From Streptomyces himastatinicus ATCC 53653 (lineage in GTDB: Bacteria > Actinomycetota > Actinomycetes > Streptomycetales > Streptomycetaceae), in contig NZ_GG657754.1 of assembly GCF_000158915.1 (NCBI RefSeq), forward strand, positions 3,211,198 to 3,249,943: 38,746 nt of DNA, in the 5' to 3' direction. The notes beneath the pieces are model-generated. The model saw only the letters and a program-made list of their open reading frames with translations, had not been told where the DNA came from and did not search any database. A program made the translations under genes and the position numbers. Numbering within the stretch: the first letter of the stretch is position 1; each line of letters starts with the position of its first letter. Positions 1 through 8,340 of the stretch are shown in pieces.

Positions 1-614
1 GCGCCTCCCCGGAGGACGGCGCGCTGCTGATCGAGCGGCTCCAGTCCGCCGTGTCGCTGCGCTCGCTGCCCGAGGCGAAAGCGCTGCTGGAGGCGGCGGG
101 CACGGTACGGCGGCTGTGGGTGCCGCCGCCCGCCGACTCGTTCGGCACCGTCGGGGAGCGGACGGGGGCGGCCGCCGAGGCGCTGCCGACGCTCGCCTCG
201 GGGGCCTGGGCGGCCGACGTACGCCCGCTCGCCGACGAGGCCCTGGAACTGCGGTCCGGCCTGACCGCGCAGCCGCCCGAACGGGTGCTGCTGCACGGCG
301 ACTTCCGGCAGGGCAAGGTGCTGGCCGGGGAGCGGACGCCCTGGCTCGCGGTGGGGCCGCGGCCGGTCGTCGGGGAGCGCGCGTACGACCTGGCGCGGCT
401 GGTCCTCGACCGCTGCGAGGACCTGGCCGCGGGCCCCGGCCCGGCCGCGGCCGCGCGGCGCCGGATCGCCAAGCTGGCCGACTCGCTGGACGTCGACCGC
501 GACCGGCTGCGCGGCTGGTCCCTCTTCCGCGCCGTGGAGACGGGCCTGCGCCACGGGGCCGCCGGTGACCGGCGCCGGGCCGAGCTGCTGCTGGAGTTCG
601 CGGGCTGGCTGTAG
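1..614 (+). CDS. Aminoglycoside phosphotransferase (APH(6)-like) family protein, C-terminal part, probably catalytically degenerate
   Basis: The reading frame is open from the first bases of the window, so the gene starts upstream. The visible ~200 residues match the C-lobe of the streptomycin-6-kinase/APH family: an HGD catalytic-loop motif, a PWLAV-type strand, an AYDLARL helix and a family-like C-terminus ending EFAGWL. Two residues expected in an active kinase of this family are changed. The HGD loop reads HGDFRQGK, with Lys where the metal-binding Asn normally sits. The following strand reads AVGPRP, with Gly where the DFG-like Asp (IDPKP in typical members) normally sits. The fold seems kept but phosphotransfer is doubtful. 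It converges on proS across about 400 bp. Family assignment is fairly sure; loss of activity is inferred. Confidence 0.75.
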   Translation, partial: ASPEDGALLIERLQSAVSLRSLPEAKALLEAAGTVRRLWVPPPADSFGTVGERTGAAAEALPTLASGAWAADVRPLADEALELRSGLTAQPPERVLLHGDFRQGKVLAGERTPWLAVGPRPVVGERAYDLARLVLDRCEDLAAGPGPAAAARRRIAKLADSLDVDRDRLRGWSLFRAVETGLRHGAAGDRRRAELLLEFAGWL

Positions 615-1010
615 CCCCCACCCCGCCCCTTCCCGAACCATGGGCTCCGCCCCTGGCCCCCGACACCCCGGGCCCCTCGCGGGGCTCCCGGCGCGGGCCG
701 AGCCCCCCTGGGCACGATGGAGGCAACGGCGAAGCCCCCGCCCAGCGGGACGGGAGCTCGGCTCCGGAGCGCCCGACGCGGGGCGGACGGCAGTCCCCCG
801 GTCCCGGGCTGAGGCAGAGGCCCGTCTCAGGCCGGGCCCCGGCGGGAACAGGGCCGAGCCCCTGGCGTGGGCGGGGCCGCGGCCTCGATCCGGCACGGCG
901 GCAGCACCCGTTGAGGAACGGGACAGAATCCCGGAAGGCCCCAAGCCCCAAGCCCATCGCCCGGCCAGGGGGCGTAGGCCCCCGCCCGGTGGGGCGGGGG
1001 TGCGCCTGGG
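615..1010. other. Intergenic stretch between the kinase-like gene and proS; no gene seen
   Basis: About 400 bp of very GC-rich DNA separate two converging genes. Frames that stay open here are rich in Pro, Arg, Gly and Ala without recognisable domains and run into the antisense of proS, so I call no gene. The proS-proximal end holds a terminator-like hairpin (listed separately). Confidence 0.6.
979..1000 (-). terminator. Terminator-like hairpin after proS
   Basis: A perfect 9-bp G/C stem (CCCCCGCCC paired with GGGCGGGGG) with a 4-nt loop begins about 11 nt after the proS stop. There is no U-tract, as is common in Streptomyces. It may also stop transcripts arriving from the converging gene on the left. 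Confidence 0.5.
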
Positions 1011-2720
1011 TCAGGAGGTGAGGCGGGACAGGGCCTCGTCGATCGGGAGTTCCTCGCGGTCGCCGGTGCGGCGGTCCTTGAGTTCGACCACGCCGTCCTT
1101 CGCGCCGCGGCCGACGACCAGGATCGTGGGGACGCCGATCAGCTCCGCGTCGGTGAACTTCACGCCCGGGGAGACGCCTGCGCGGTCGTCGACCATGACC
1201 CGGACGCCCGCCGTGCCCAGCTTCTCGGCGAGGTCCAAGGCCAGCTCGGTCTGGAGGGCCTTGCCCGCCGCGACGATGTGGACGTCCGCCGGGGCGACCT
1301 CGCGGGGCCAGCAGAGGCCGGAGTCGTCGAAGGTCTGCTCGGCGAGGGCGGCGACCACGCGGGAGACGCCGATGCCGTACGAGCCCATGGTGACCCGCAC
1401 CGGCTTGCCGTTCTGGCCGAGCACGTCGAGCTGGAAGGTGTCGGCGTACTTGCGGCCGAGCTGGAAGATGTGGCCGATCTCGATGGCCCGGTCGAGCGCG
1501 ATGCCCGTACCGCACTGGGGGCAGGGGTCGCCGGGCTCGACGACGACCACGTCCAGGTAGTCGTCGACCTCGAAGTCGCGGCCGCAGACCACGTTGCGGG
1601 CGTGGGTGTCCGGCTTGTTGGCACCGGTGACCCAGGCGGTGCCGGGGGCGACCCGCGGGTCGGCGATGTAGCGGAAGGACTTGCCCGCCAGGCCCTGCGG
1701 GCCGACGTAGCCGCGGACCAGGTCGGGGCGGCCCTCGAAGTCCTCGGCGGTGACCAGCTCGATCTCGGCCGGGGCCAGGTGCTCGCCCAGCTTGCCGAGG
1801 TCGACCTCGCGGTCGCCGGGGACGCCCACCGCGGTGATCTCGCCGTCGACCTTGATCAGCAGGTTCTTGAGGGTGGCGGAGGCCGGGACGCCCAGGTGCT
1901 CGGCGAGGGTCTCGATGGTGGGGGTGTCGGGGGTGTCCAGCTCCTCGACCGGCCCGTGCTCGGCGCCCTCGACGGCCGGGACGGCGGTGGTGACCGCCTC
2001 CGTGTTGGCCGCGTAGTCGCAGTTCGGGCAGTCCACGAAGGTGTCCTCACCGGCCGCAGCGGGGGCCAGGAACTCCTCGGAGGCGGAGCCGCCCATCGCG
2101 CCGGAGACGGCCGAGACGATGCGGTAGTCGAGGCCCAGGCGCTCGAAGATGCGCTGGTACGCCTCGCGGTGCAGCCGGTAGGACTCGGCCAGGCCCTCGT
2201 CGCTGGTGTCGAAGGAGTACGAGTCCTTCATCTGGAACTCGCGGCCGCGCAGCACGCCCGAGCGCGGCCGGGCCTCGTCCCGGTACTTGGTCTGGATCTG
2301 GTAGAGCATCACCGGCAGGTCCTTGTAGGACGTGCACTGGTCCTTGACCGTCTGGGTGAAGATCTCCTCGTGGGTGGGGCCGAGGAGGTAGTCGCCGCCC
2401 TTGCGGTCCTTGAGCCGGAACAGCAGATCGCCGTACTCCTCCCAGCGGCCGCTGGCCTCGTACGGCTCCTTGGGGAGCAGCGCGGGCAGCAGCACCTCCT
2501 GGGCGCCGATCGCGTCCATCTCCTCGCGCACGATCCGGGAGACGTTCTCCAGGACCTTCTTGCCGACCGGCAGCCAGGTCCAGATGCCCGCGGACGCGCG
2601 GCGGACGTACCCGGCCCGGACGAGCAGCTTGTGGCTGGCGGTCTCGGCGTCGGCCGGGTCTTCGCGCAGCGTCTTCAGCATCAAGGTGGACATGCGCTGG
2701 ACGTGGGCGGCGTTGGCCAT
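1011..2720 (-). CDS. proS: Prolyl-tRNA synthetase
   Basis: Charges tRNA-Pro with proline in the cytoplasm. The 569-residue product has the class II catalytic motifs. [10 protein letters not shown] and the motif-2 region with DEARPRSG and [13 protein letters not shown] lie in the first third. Motif 3 ([10 protein letters not shown]) lies near residue 440. Between them is the long YbaK-like editing insertion of bacterial-type ProRS (about residues 220-390), and the C-terminal anticodon-binding domain follows. A longer frame exists upstream, but the ATG at 2720 ([11 protein letters not shown]) has a clear AGGAGA ribosome site about 8 nt away and fits the family's N-terminus. The gene follows two GNAT genes on the same strand with an ~85-nt gap, so co-transcription is possible but not shown. 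Confidence 0.97.
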   Translation of the reverse strand: MANAAHVQRMSTLMLKTLREDPADAETASHKLLVRAGYVRRASAGIWTWLPVGKKVLENVSRIVREEMDAIGAQEVLLPALLPKEPYEASGRWEEYGDLLFRLKDRKGGDYLLGPTHEEIFTQTVKDQCTSYKDLPVMLYQIQTKYRDEARPRSGVLRGREFQMKDSYSFDTSDEGLAESYRLHREAYQRIFERLGLDYRIVSAVSGAMGGSASEEFLAPAAAGEDTFVDCPNCDYAANTEAVTTAVPAVEGAEHGPVEELDTPDTPTIETLAEHLGVPASATLKNLLIKVDGEITAVGVPGDREVDLGKLGEHLAPAEIELVTAEDFEGRPDLVRGYVGPQGLAGKSFRYIADPRVAPGTAWVTGANKPDTHARNVVCGRDFEVDDYLDVVVVEPGDPCPQCGTGIALDRAIEIGHIFQLGRKYADTFQLDVLGQNGKPVRVTMGSYGIGVSRVVAALAEQTFDDSGLCWPREVAPADVHIVAAGKALQTELALDLAEKLGTAGVRVMVDDRAGVSPGVKFTDAELIGVPTILVVGRGAKDGVVELKDRRTGDREELPIDEALSRLTS

Positions 2721-2804
2721 GGGGTCTTCTCCTGCGTACGAGATGGATGTCAGGAGGTTAGCCGCCCGGGGACGCAACCCGGAAATGCGCTCCGTAAGCG
2801 CACG

Positions 2805-3383
2805 CTAGCGGCGCCGCAGTGGGAGGGGGGCGCCCATGACGGCGTACGGGCTCGGGGCGCTCGGGAAGAGCACCGGGCGGGCCAGGTCGTGGTAGCCCAG
2901 CGAACGGTAGAGGCAGCGGGCGGGGCTGTCGGTGTCGATGGCGGAGAGGATCGAGCGCGGCTGCACGGCGCCGTCGGTGATGGCGGTGATCAGCCGGCGG
3001 CCGATGCCGCGGTTCTGGTAGCCGGGGTGGACGTGCAGCTCGGTGATGACGAAGGCGTCGTCCAGCCAGTCCTCGTGTCCGGCCGCGCGCAGATAGGGCT
3101 GGACGATGGTGGACCACCAGTGGGTGCGGTCGTTGGGCATGCCGTAGACGAAGCCCACCAGCCGCCCCTCCGGGGTGGTCGCGCCGAGGGCGCGGGCGCC
3201 GGGGCTGGTGAGGTGGCGCAGCACGATGTGCCGCCGTACGCCGATCTCCTCGTCCGTCAGCCCGAAGGCCACGGCCTGCACGGCCAGCGCATCGTCCACG
3301 CGTGCGGCGAGGTCGAGCGGGCCGACGACGACACCTCGGGGGTCCGGGGGATGTTCCCCGGGCATCTCCAGCATGGGCGGCAC
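2805..3383 (-). CDS. GNAT family N-acetyltransferase
   Basis: Predicted acyl-CoA-dependent acetyltransferase of 192 residues with unknown substrate. The acetyl-CoA-binding motif A is clear around residue 115-130: LHVHPGYQNRGIGRRL, with the Q/RxxGxG/A signature as QNRGIG. A C-terminal segment, CLYRSLGYHD, is typical of the last GNAT strand/helix. The start may be the GTG at 3383 or the ATG three codons later (3374); nothing visible decides. It lies 21 nt downstream of another acetyltransferase gene on the same strand, so the two are probably co-transcribed. A tandem pair of acetyltransferases next to proS and ispG is, from memory, a conserved Streptomyces arrangement. Confidence 0.88.
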   Translation of the reverse strand: MPPMLEMPGEHPPDPRGVVVGPLDLAARVDDALAVQAVAFGLTDEEIGVRRHIVLRHLTSPGARALGATTPEGRLVGFVYGMPNDRTHWWSTIVQPYLRAAGHEDWLDDAFVITELHVHPGYQNRGIGRRLITAITDGAVQPRSILSAIDTDSPARCLYRSLGYHDLARPVLFPSAPSPYAVMGAPLPLRRR

Positions 3384-3404
3384 CCTACTGTCCCGGTCCG
3401 GCGA

Positions 3405-4250
3405 TCAGAACAGCACGCTCATGAACGCGCCGACCTCCTGGAAGCCGACGCGGCGGTACGCGGCGCGGGCCGCGGTGTTGTAGTCGTTGACGTAGAGGCT
3501 TGCCACCGGCGCGATCTCGTTCAGCGCGTAGCCCAGCACGGCGGCCATACCGGTCTCGGAGAGCCCGCGGCCGCGGTATTCGGGGGCGACCCAGACGCCC
3601 TGGATCTGGCAGGCGTGCGGGGTGGCGGCGCCGATCTCGGCCTTGAAGACGACGCGGCCGTTCTCGACGCGGGCGAACGAGCGCCCGGCGGCGACGAGTT
3701 CGGCGACCCGCGCCTGGTAGAGGAGTCCGCCGTCGCCCGCGAGCGGTGAGACGCCGACCTCCTCGGTGAACATCGCCACGCACGCGGGCATGATCACGTC
3801 CATCTCGTCCTTGCGGACCCGCCGCACCCGCGGATCGGGCGGGACGTCGGCGGACATCGAGGTGGTGACCATGAGCGGCTGACGCGCGCGGACCTCACGG
3901 GCCGGGCCCCAGCTGGGCTCCAGCAGGGACCACAGCTCGGCCGTGGTGTCGGCGGGGCCGACGATCGAGGAGCAGCGCCGCCCGGACCGGCGGGCGCGCT
4001 CCGCGAAGCCGCGCACGGCCTCGGGGGTGGCGCAGATGGGGACCAGGTTGGCCCCGGCGTAGCAGAGCGATTCGAGCCGTCCGCCGCTGTACCAGCCCCA
4101 CATCTCGCCGCCCAGCCGCCACGGGTCCAGGCCGGCGACCTGGACGCGGGCGGCGACGAAGGCGTTGGAGACCGGGTCGCGGTTGAGCACCGCGAGGGCC
4201 GAGTCGAGCTCTTGGGGCTCGAGGACCCTGGTGGTGGACGTCGTCAGCAC
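3405..4250 (-). CDS. GNAT acetyltransferase with N-terminal DUF4081-type domain
   Basis: A 281-residue protein in two parts. The N-terminal ~150 residues (NRDPVSNAFVAARV, then GGEMWGWYSGGRLESLCYAGANLVP) match the actinobacterial DUF4081 domain often fused to GNATs. The C-terminal ~130 residues form a GNAT domain with motif A (GVWVAPEYRGRGLSETGMAAVL, containing RGRGLS) and a YVNDYNTAARAAYRRVGF ending. The GTG start at 4250 gives the expected MLTTSTTRVLE N-terminus. Substrate unknown. It is downstream of ispG (147-nt gap) and 21 nt upstream of the second GNAT gene. Confidence 0.9.
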   Translation of the reverse strand: MLTTSTTRVLEPQELDSALAVLNRDPVSNAFVAARVQVAGLDPWRLGGEMWGWYSGGRLESLCYAGANLVPICATPEAVRGFAERARRSGRRCSSIVGPADTTAELWSLLEPSWGPAREVRARQPLMVTTSMSADVPPDPRVRRVRKDEMDVIMPACVAMFTEEVGVSPLAGDGGLLYQARVAELVAAGRSFARVENGRVVFKAEIGAATPHACQIQGVWVAPEYRGRGLSETGMAAVLGYALNEIAPVASLYVNDYNTAARAAYRRVGFQEVGAFMSVLF

Positions 4251-4339
4251 GTGTCGGTTTGCCTCACCGGTTGCGGGCCTGCGGGCCGGAGGGGGACTCG
4301 ATTCCCCGCACTGTACCGTCCCCCTCTGATATGGCTCTC

Positions 4340-4361
4340 TCCCCCGGCTACCGCCGGGAGG
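4340..4361 (-). terminator. Hairpin downstream of ispG
   Basis: On the minus strand CCTCCCGGC can pair with GCCGGGGGA around a GGTA loop (about 8 pairs including one G-U). It lies in the gap after the ispG stop. Similar GGTA-loop G/C palindromes recur between Streptomyces genes (from memory), so it may be a dispersed extragenic palindrome as much as a terminator. Confidence 0.35.
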
Positions 4362-4397
4362 TGCCCCCGCCGGGGCGCACGGCCTCCCCGGCCGCCG

Positions 4398-5555
4398 TCA
4401 CCCGCCGACGGAGACCTGCGGTTCGCCGGAGGCGATGCCGTCCTTCTCCATCTGCTCGGCGATCTTCATCGCCTCGTCGATCAGGGTCTCCACGATCTTC
4501 GACTCCGGCACGGTCTTGATGACCTCGCCCTTCACGAAGATCTGCCCCTTGCCGTTGCCGGACGCCACACCGAGGTCGGCCTCACGCGCCTCGCCCGGGC
4601 CGTTGACGACGCAGCCCATCACGGCGACCCGCAGCGGGACCTCCATGCCGTCCAGCCCGGCGGTGACCTCGTCGGCCAGCTTGTAGACGTCGACCTGGGC
4701 GCGCCCGCACGACGGGCACGAGACGATCTCCAGCCGCCGCTGCCGCAGGTTCAGCGACTCCAGGATCTGGATGCCGACCTTGACCTCCTCGGCGGGCGGC
4801 GCCGACAGCGAGACCCGGATCGTGTCGCCGATGCCCTCGCTCAGCAGCGCGCCGAAGGCCACCGACGACTTGATCGTGCCCTGGAACGCGGGCCCGGCCT
4901 CGGTGACGCCGAGGTGGAGCGGGTAGTCGCACTGGGCGGCCAGCTGGCGGTAGGCGTTGACCATGACCACCGGGTCGTTGTGCTTCACCGAGATCTTGAT
5001 GTCCCGGAAGCCGTGCTCCTCGAACAGCGAGCACTCCCACAGGGCCGACTCCACCAGCGCCTCGGGCGTGGCCTTGCCGTACTTCTCCAGCAGCCGCTTG
5101 TCCAGCGATCCCGCGTTGACGCCGATGCGGATGGGCGTCCCCGCGTCCGAGGCCGCCTTCGCGATCTCCTTGACCTTGTCGTCGAACTGCCGGATGTTCC
5201 CCGGGTTCACCCGCACGGCAGCACAGCCGGCGTCGATCGCGGCGAAGACGTACTTCGGCTGGAAGTGGATGTCCGCGATGACCGGGATCTGCGACTTCCT
5301 GGCGATCACGGGCAGCGCCTCGGCATCGTCCTGCGACGGGCAGGCGACCCGCACGATCTGGCAGCCCGAGGCCGTCAGCTCCGCGATCTGCTGGAGCGTC
5401 GCCCCGATGTCCGCGGTCACCGTCGTCGTCATCGACTGCACCGAGATCGGTGCGTCGCCGCCCACGGCGACCGGCCCGACCTGGATCTTCCGGCTGACCC
5501 GGCGGTCGGCGAGCTTGGTCGGTACGGACGGCATTCCGAGTGAGATCGCAGTCAT
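4398..5555 (-). CDS. ispG: 4-hydroxy-3-methylbut-2-en-1-yl diphosphate synthase (IspG/GcpE)
   Basis: Catalyses the reductive ring opening of 2-C-methyl-D-erythritol 2,4-cyclodiphosphate to HMBPP, the penultimate step of the non-mevalonate isoprenoid pathway, using a [4Fe-4S] cluster. The 385 residues are full length. The N-terminal TIM-barrel part contains [16 protein letters not shown] and VRVNPGNI. The C-terminal cluster domain has the three cysteine ligands in SCPSCGR (about residue 278) and [10 protein letters not shown] (about 312), with the conserved Glu after NGPG. The ATG at 5555 gives the family N-terminus. Another MEP enzyme, dxr, lies two genes upstream; a 140-nt gap with a hairpin separates ispG from the protease gene, so ispG probably has its own promoter. 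Confidence 0.97.
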   Translation of the reverse strand: MTAISLGMPSVPTKLADRRVSRKIQVGPVAVGGDAPISVQSMTTTVTADIGATLQQIAELTASGCQIVRVACPSQDDAEALPVIARKSQIPVIADIHFQPKYVFAAIDAGCAAVRVNPGNIRQFDDKVKEIAKAASDAGTPIRIGVNAGSLDKRLLEKYGKATPEALVESALWECSLFEEHGFRDIKISVKHNDPVVMVNAYRQLAAQCDYPLHLGVTEAGPAFQGTIKSSVAFGALLSEGIGDTIRVSLSAPPAEEVKVGIQILESLNLRQRRLEIVSCPSCGRAQVDVYKLADEVTAGLDGMEVPLRVAVMGCVVNGPGEAREADLGVASGNGKGQIFVKGEVIKTVPESKIVETLIDEAMKIAEQMEKDGIASGEPQVSVGG

Positions 5556-5652
5556 CTGGTTCGTAGCCCCAAGAAGGTGTTTGAGTGGCCCGAGATCGGC
5601 GGGCTCCGGGTCCGAGATTACGGCACCGGATGGCGCCCCAGCACACTCCGGG

Positions 5653-5682
5653 CCCGAAGTCCACCTAAAGGCGAACTTCGGG
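5653..5682 (-). terminator. Terminator-like hairpin after the site-2 protease gene
   Basis: An 8-bp perfect inverted repeat (CCCGAAGT / ACTTCGGG, 14-nt loop) starts about 14 nt beyond the protease stop and ~100 nt upstream of ispG. It would separate the dxr-protease unit from ispG. A role in the ispG leader is the alternative. Confidence 0.4.
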
Positions 5683-5695
5683 ACAGGTCACATCA

Positions 5696-6997
5696 TCACG
5701 AAATTCGTACGGGATTCACCACGTCGGCCACCAGAACGAGCAGCGTGAAGCAGATGAAGATGCCGGCGATCACATAGGCGACCGGCATCATCTTGGCCAC
5801 GTCGAACGGACCGGGGTCGGGCCGCCGGACCAGGCGCGCGAGGCGGCGGCGCAGGGACTCCCACGCGGCGCCCGCGATGTGACCGCCGTCCAGCGGCAGC
5901 AGCGGCAGCATGTTGAACAGGAACAGCGAGAGGTTGAACCCGGCGACGAGGAAGAGCATCGTCGCGACGCGCTGCGAGGGCGGGATGTCGAGGTTGGCGA
6001 CCTCGCCGCCGACCCGGGCGGCGCCGACGACGCCCATCGGGGAGTCGGCCTTGCGGGGCGCGTCCCCGAAGGCCGCGTTCCACAGGTCGGGGACCTTGCC
6101 GGGCAGGGCGATCAGGGACTGGACGCCGTCCTCGACCATGGTGCCCATGCGGTCGACGGACTGGCCGAGGGACTGCTTCACCACGCCGTTGGCCGGGGTG
6201 AAGCCGAGGAACCCGGCGCTCACGTACTGGCCCTGGACGTAGCCGCCGTTCCCGTCGGACTTGGCGACCTTGTTGGTGATGAGGTTGGCGTGGAGGGTCT
6301 TGCGGGCGCCGTCCCGCTCGACGGTGATCGTCGCGGGTCCCGTGGTCCTGCGGATGTCCTGCTGGAGGTCGCTCCAGTCCGCGACGCGGTGACCGTTGAA
6401 GGCGACGATCTTGTCCCGGGGCTGGAGCCCCGCGGCCTTGGCCGGGGAGTCCTTGGCGTCCTTGGGGCACTTGTCGGTCGCGGACGAGGCCGGGACCACA
6501 CAGGCGGAGACGGTGCCGACGCTGGTCGTCTGGGTGTTGACGCCGAAGCTCATCATCACGCCGACGAAGATCACCACGGCGAGGACCAGGTTCATGAACG
6601 GCCCGGCGAACATCACGATCATGCGCTTCCACGGCGCGCGCGTGTAGAACATGCGGGTCTCGTCGCCGGGCTGGAGCTCCTCGTACGCGGCCGACCGGGC
6701 GTCCTCGATCATGCCGCGCCACGGGGAGGTGGACCGCTGCGTGACCTTGCCGTCGTCGCCGGGCGGGAACATCCCGATCATGCGGATGAAGCCGCCGAAC
6801 GGGATCGCCTTGATGCCGTACTCGGTCTCCCCCCGCTTGCGGGAGAAGATCGTCGGCCCGAAGCCGACCATGTACTGCGGGACCCGGATGCCGAAGAGCT
6901 TGGCCGTGGAGAGGTGGCCGAGCTCGTGCCAGGCGATCGAGATCCCGAGGCCGACGGCGAATACGACTATGCCGAGGACCGTCATCAATGTCGTCAT
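5696..6997 (-). CDS. rseP: Site-2 membrane zinc metalloprotease (RseP/Rip1 family)
   Basis: An intramembrane zinc protease that cleaves membrane-bound anti-sigma factors or other single-span proteins in E. coli and Mycobacterium relatives; its substrate here is unknown. The 433-residue protein has the HExxH zinc motif as HELGH at residues 24-28 in the first membrane span. It also has the [16 protein letters not shown] segment, a central PDZ-like domain (about 185-260, with [16 protein letters not shown]) and the second active-site motif [12 protein letters not shown] near residue 365. Hydrophobic spans at the C-terminus complete the usual four-span layout. A GGAGGG ribosome site lies 6 nt before the start, and the start overlaps the dxr stop by 4 nt (ATGA), so the two are translationally coupled. 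Confidence 0.95.
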   Translation of the reverse strand: MTTLMTVLGIVVFAVGLGISIAWHELGHLSTAKLFGIRVPQYMVGFGPTIFSRKRGETEYGIKAIPFGGFIRMIGMFPPGDDGKVTQRSTSPWRGMIEDARSAAYEELQPGDETRMFYTRAPWKRMIVMFAGPFMNLVLAVVIFVGVMMSFGVNTQTTSVGTVSACVVPASSATDKCPKDAKDSPAKAAGLQPRDKIVAFNGHRVADWSDLQQDIRRTTGPATITVERDGARKTLHANLITNKVAKSDGNGGYVQGQYVSAGFLGFTPANGVVKQSLGQSVDRMGTMVEDGVQSLIALPGKVPDLWNAAFGDAPRKADSPMGVVGAARVGGEVANLDIPPSQRVATMLFLVAGFNLSLFLFNMLPLLPLDGGHIAGAAWESLRRRLARLVRRPDPGPFDVAKMMPVAYVIAGIFICFTLLVLVADVVNPVRIS

Positions 6998-8259
6998 GCG
7001 TGACCCTCCGGGGTCGCCTTCGCCGCGCGGGCGGCCAGTTCACGGGCGCGGGCACGGGCCCACGTCTCGGCTTCGAGGACGTCCGCGACGGTGAGCTGAG
7101 TTCCCGCGGAGGGGGCGCCGTGCTCGGCAACCACTTCCGCGACCGTATCGACAATTCCGTTGAAGGGCAGCTTCCGGTCGAGGAAGGCGTCCACACACTC
7201 CTCGTTCGCCGCGTTGAAGACGGCCGGGGCGGTGCCGCCGAGACCGCCGACGTGCCGGGCGAGGTCGACCGAGGGGAACGCCTCGGTGTCGAGGGGGAAG
7301 AACTCCCAGGTGTGGGCCCTGGTCCAGTCGCAGCCGGGGGCGGCGTCCGGCACCCGCTCGGGCCAGCCGAGACCGAGCGCGATCGCCATCCGCATATCGG
7401 GCGGGCTCGCCTGGGCGAGCGTCGAGCCATCGGTGAATTCAACCATCGAGTGGATATACGACTGAGGGTGGACGACCACCTCAATCCGTTCGAAGGGAAT
7501 GTCGTAGAGCAGGTGGGCCTCGATGACCTCCAGCCCCTTGTTGACGAGGGTCGCGGAGTTGATCGTGATCACCGGCCCCATGTCCCAGGTGGGGTGGGCC
7601 AGCGCGTCCGCGGGGGTGACCTTCGTCAGCTCCTGCTTGGTACGTCCGCGGAAGGGGCCCCCGGACGCGGTGACGACCAGCTTGCGGACCTCCGCCCGGG
7701 TGCCGCCGAGCAGCGCCTGGAAGAGGGCGGAGTGCTCGGAGTCGACGGGGATGATCTGGCCGGGCTTGGCGATCGCCTTGACCAGCGGGCCGCCCACGAT
7801 GAGCGATTCCTTGTTCGCGAGCGCCAGCATCCGCCCCGCCTCCAGGGCGGCCAGGGTCGGCGCGAGGCCGATGGAGCCGGTGATGCCGTTGAGCACGGTG
7901 TGGCACGCGGAGCGGGCCACCTCGACGGCCGCGTCCGGCCCGGCCAGGATCTCCGGCAGCGACTCGCCCGCGCCGTACCGCCCGGACAGCGCCGCGCGCA
8001 GCGCGGGCACCGCGTCCTCGCGGGCGACCGCGACGGTGGCCACCTTCAGCCGGTGGGCCTGCTCGGCGAGCAGCTCGGCCCGCCCGCCCGCGGCGGACAG
8101 GGCGGTCACCCGGAAGCGGTCCGGATTGCGCAGGATCACATCGATGGCCTGGGTGCCGATCGATCCGGTGGAGCCCAGGATCACGATGTCGCGGGGGCTG
8201 CCGGGGTCGGCGGGGGCTGCCGGGGGGCGCAGATGCGGGTCAGCCAGGGAATCCGTCAT
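6994..8259 (-). CDS. dxr: 1-deoxy-D-xylulose 5-phosphate reductoisomerase
   Basis: Converts DXP to 2-C-methyl-D-erythritol 4-phosphate with NADPH and a divalent metal, the first committed MEP-pathway step. The 421 residues show the NADPH-binding [11 protein letters not shown] near residue 27-37. [12 protein letters not shown] and the metal/substrate loop [11 protein letters not shown] follow, then ASGGPFRG, the flexible-loop region HPTWDMGP, and [12 protein letters not shown] in the C-terminal domain. The slightly long N-terminus (about 25 residues before the Rossmann strand) is usual for Streptomyces. The stop overlaps the protease start by 4 nt, making an operon. Confidence 0.96.
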   Translation of the reverse strand: MTDSLADPHLRPPAAPADPGSPRDIVILGSTGSIGTQAIDVILRNPDRFRVTALSAAGGRAELLAEQAHRLKVATVAVAREDAVPALRAALSGRYGAGESLPEILAGPDAAVEVARSACHTVLNGITGSIGLAPTLAALEAGRMLALANKESLIVGGPLVKAIAKPGQIIPVDSEHSALFQALLGGTRAEVRKLVVTASGGPFRGRTKQELTKVTPADALAHPTWDMGPVITINSATLVNKGLEVIEAHLLYDIPFERIEVVVHPQSYIHSMVEFTDGSTLAQASPPDMRMAIALGLGWPERVPDAAPGCDWTRAHTWEFFPLDTEAFPSVDLARHVGGLGGTAPAVFNAANEECVDAFLDRKLPFNGIVDTVAEVVAEHGAPSAGTQLTVADVLEAETWARARARELAARAAKATPEGHA

Positions 8260-8298
8260 CTGCCCATTGTTGCGTCAGCCGCTTCGTGCGCCTAAACC

Positions 8299-8331
8299 GG
8301 CGCCGCCCCCGCGCACGGCGGGAGCGGCGCC
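8299..8331 (-). terminator. Terminator hairpin after the acyl-CoA dehydrogenase gene
   Basis: Two 14-nt arms (8299-8312 and 8318-8331) pair with one mismatch around a 5-nt loop. The hairpin begins ten bases past the acyl-CoA dehydrogenase stop and lies upstream of dxr, so it isolates the two transcripts. Confidence 0.65.
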
Positions 8332-8340
8332 TGTGCGGCG

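Noticed and set aside
1278..3749. An 823-codon plus-strand open frame opposite proS and the GNAT gene
   Set aside because: Antisense to conserved genes; composition dominated by Gly, Ala, Val, Asp and no recognisable domain.
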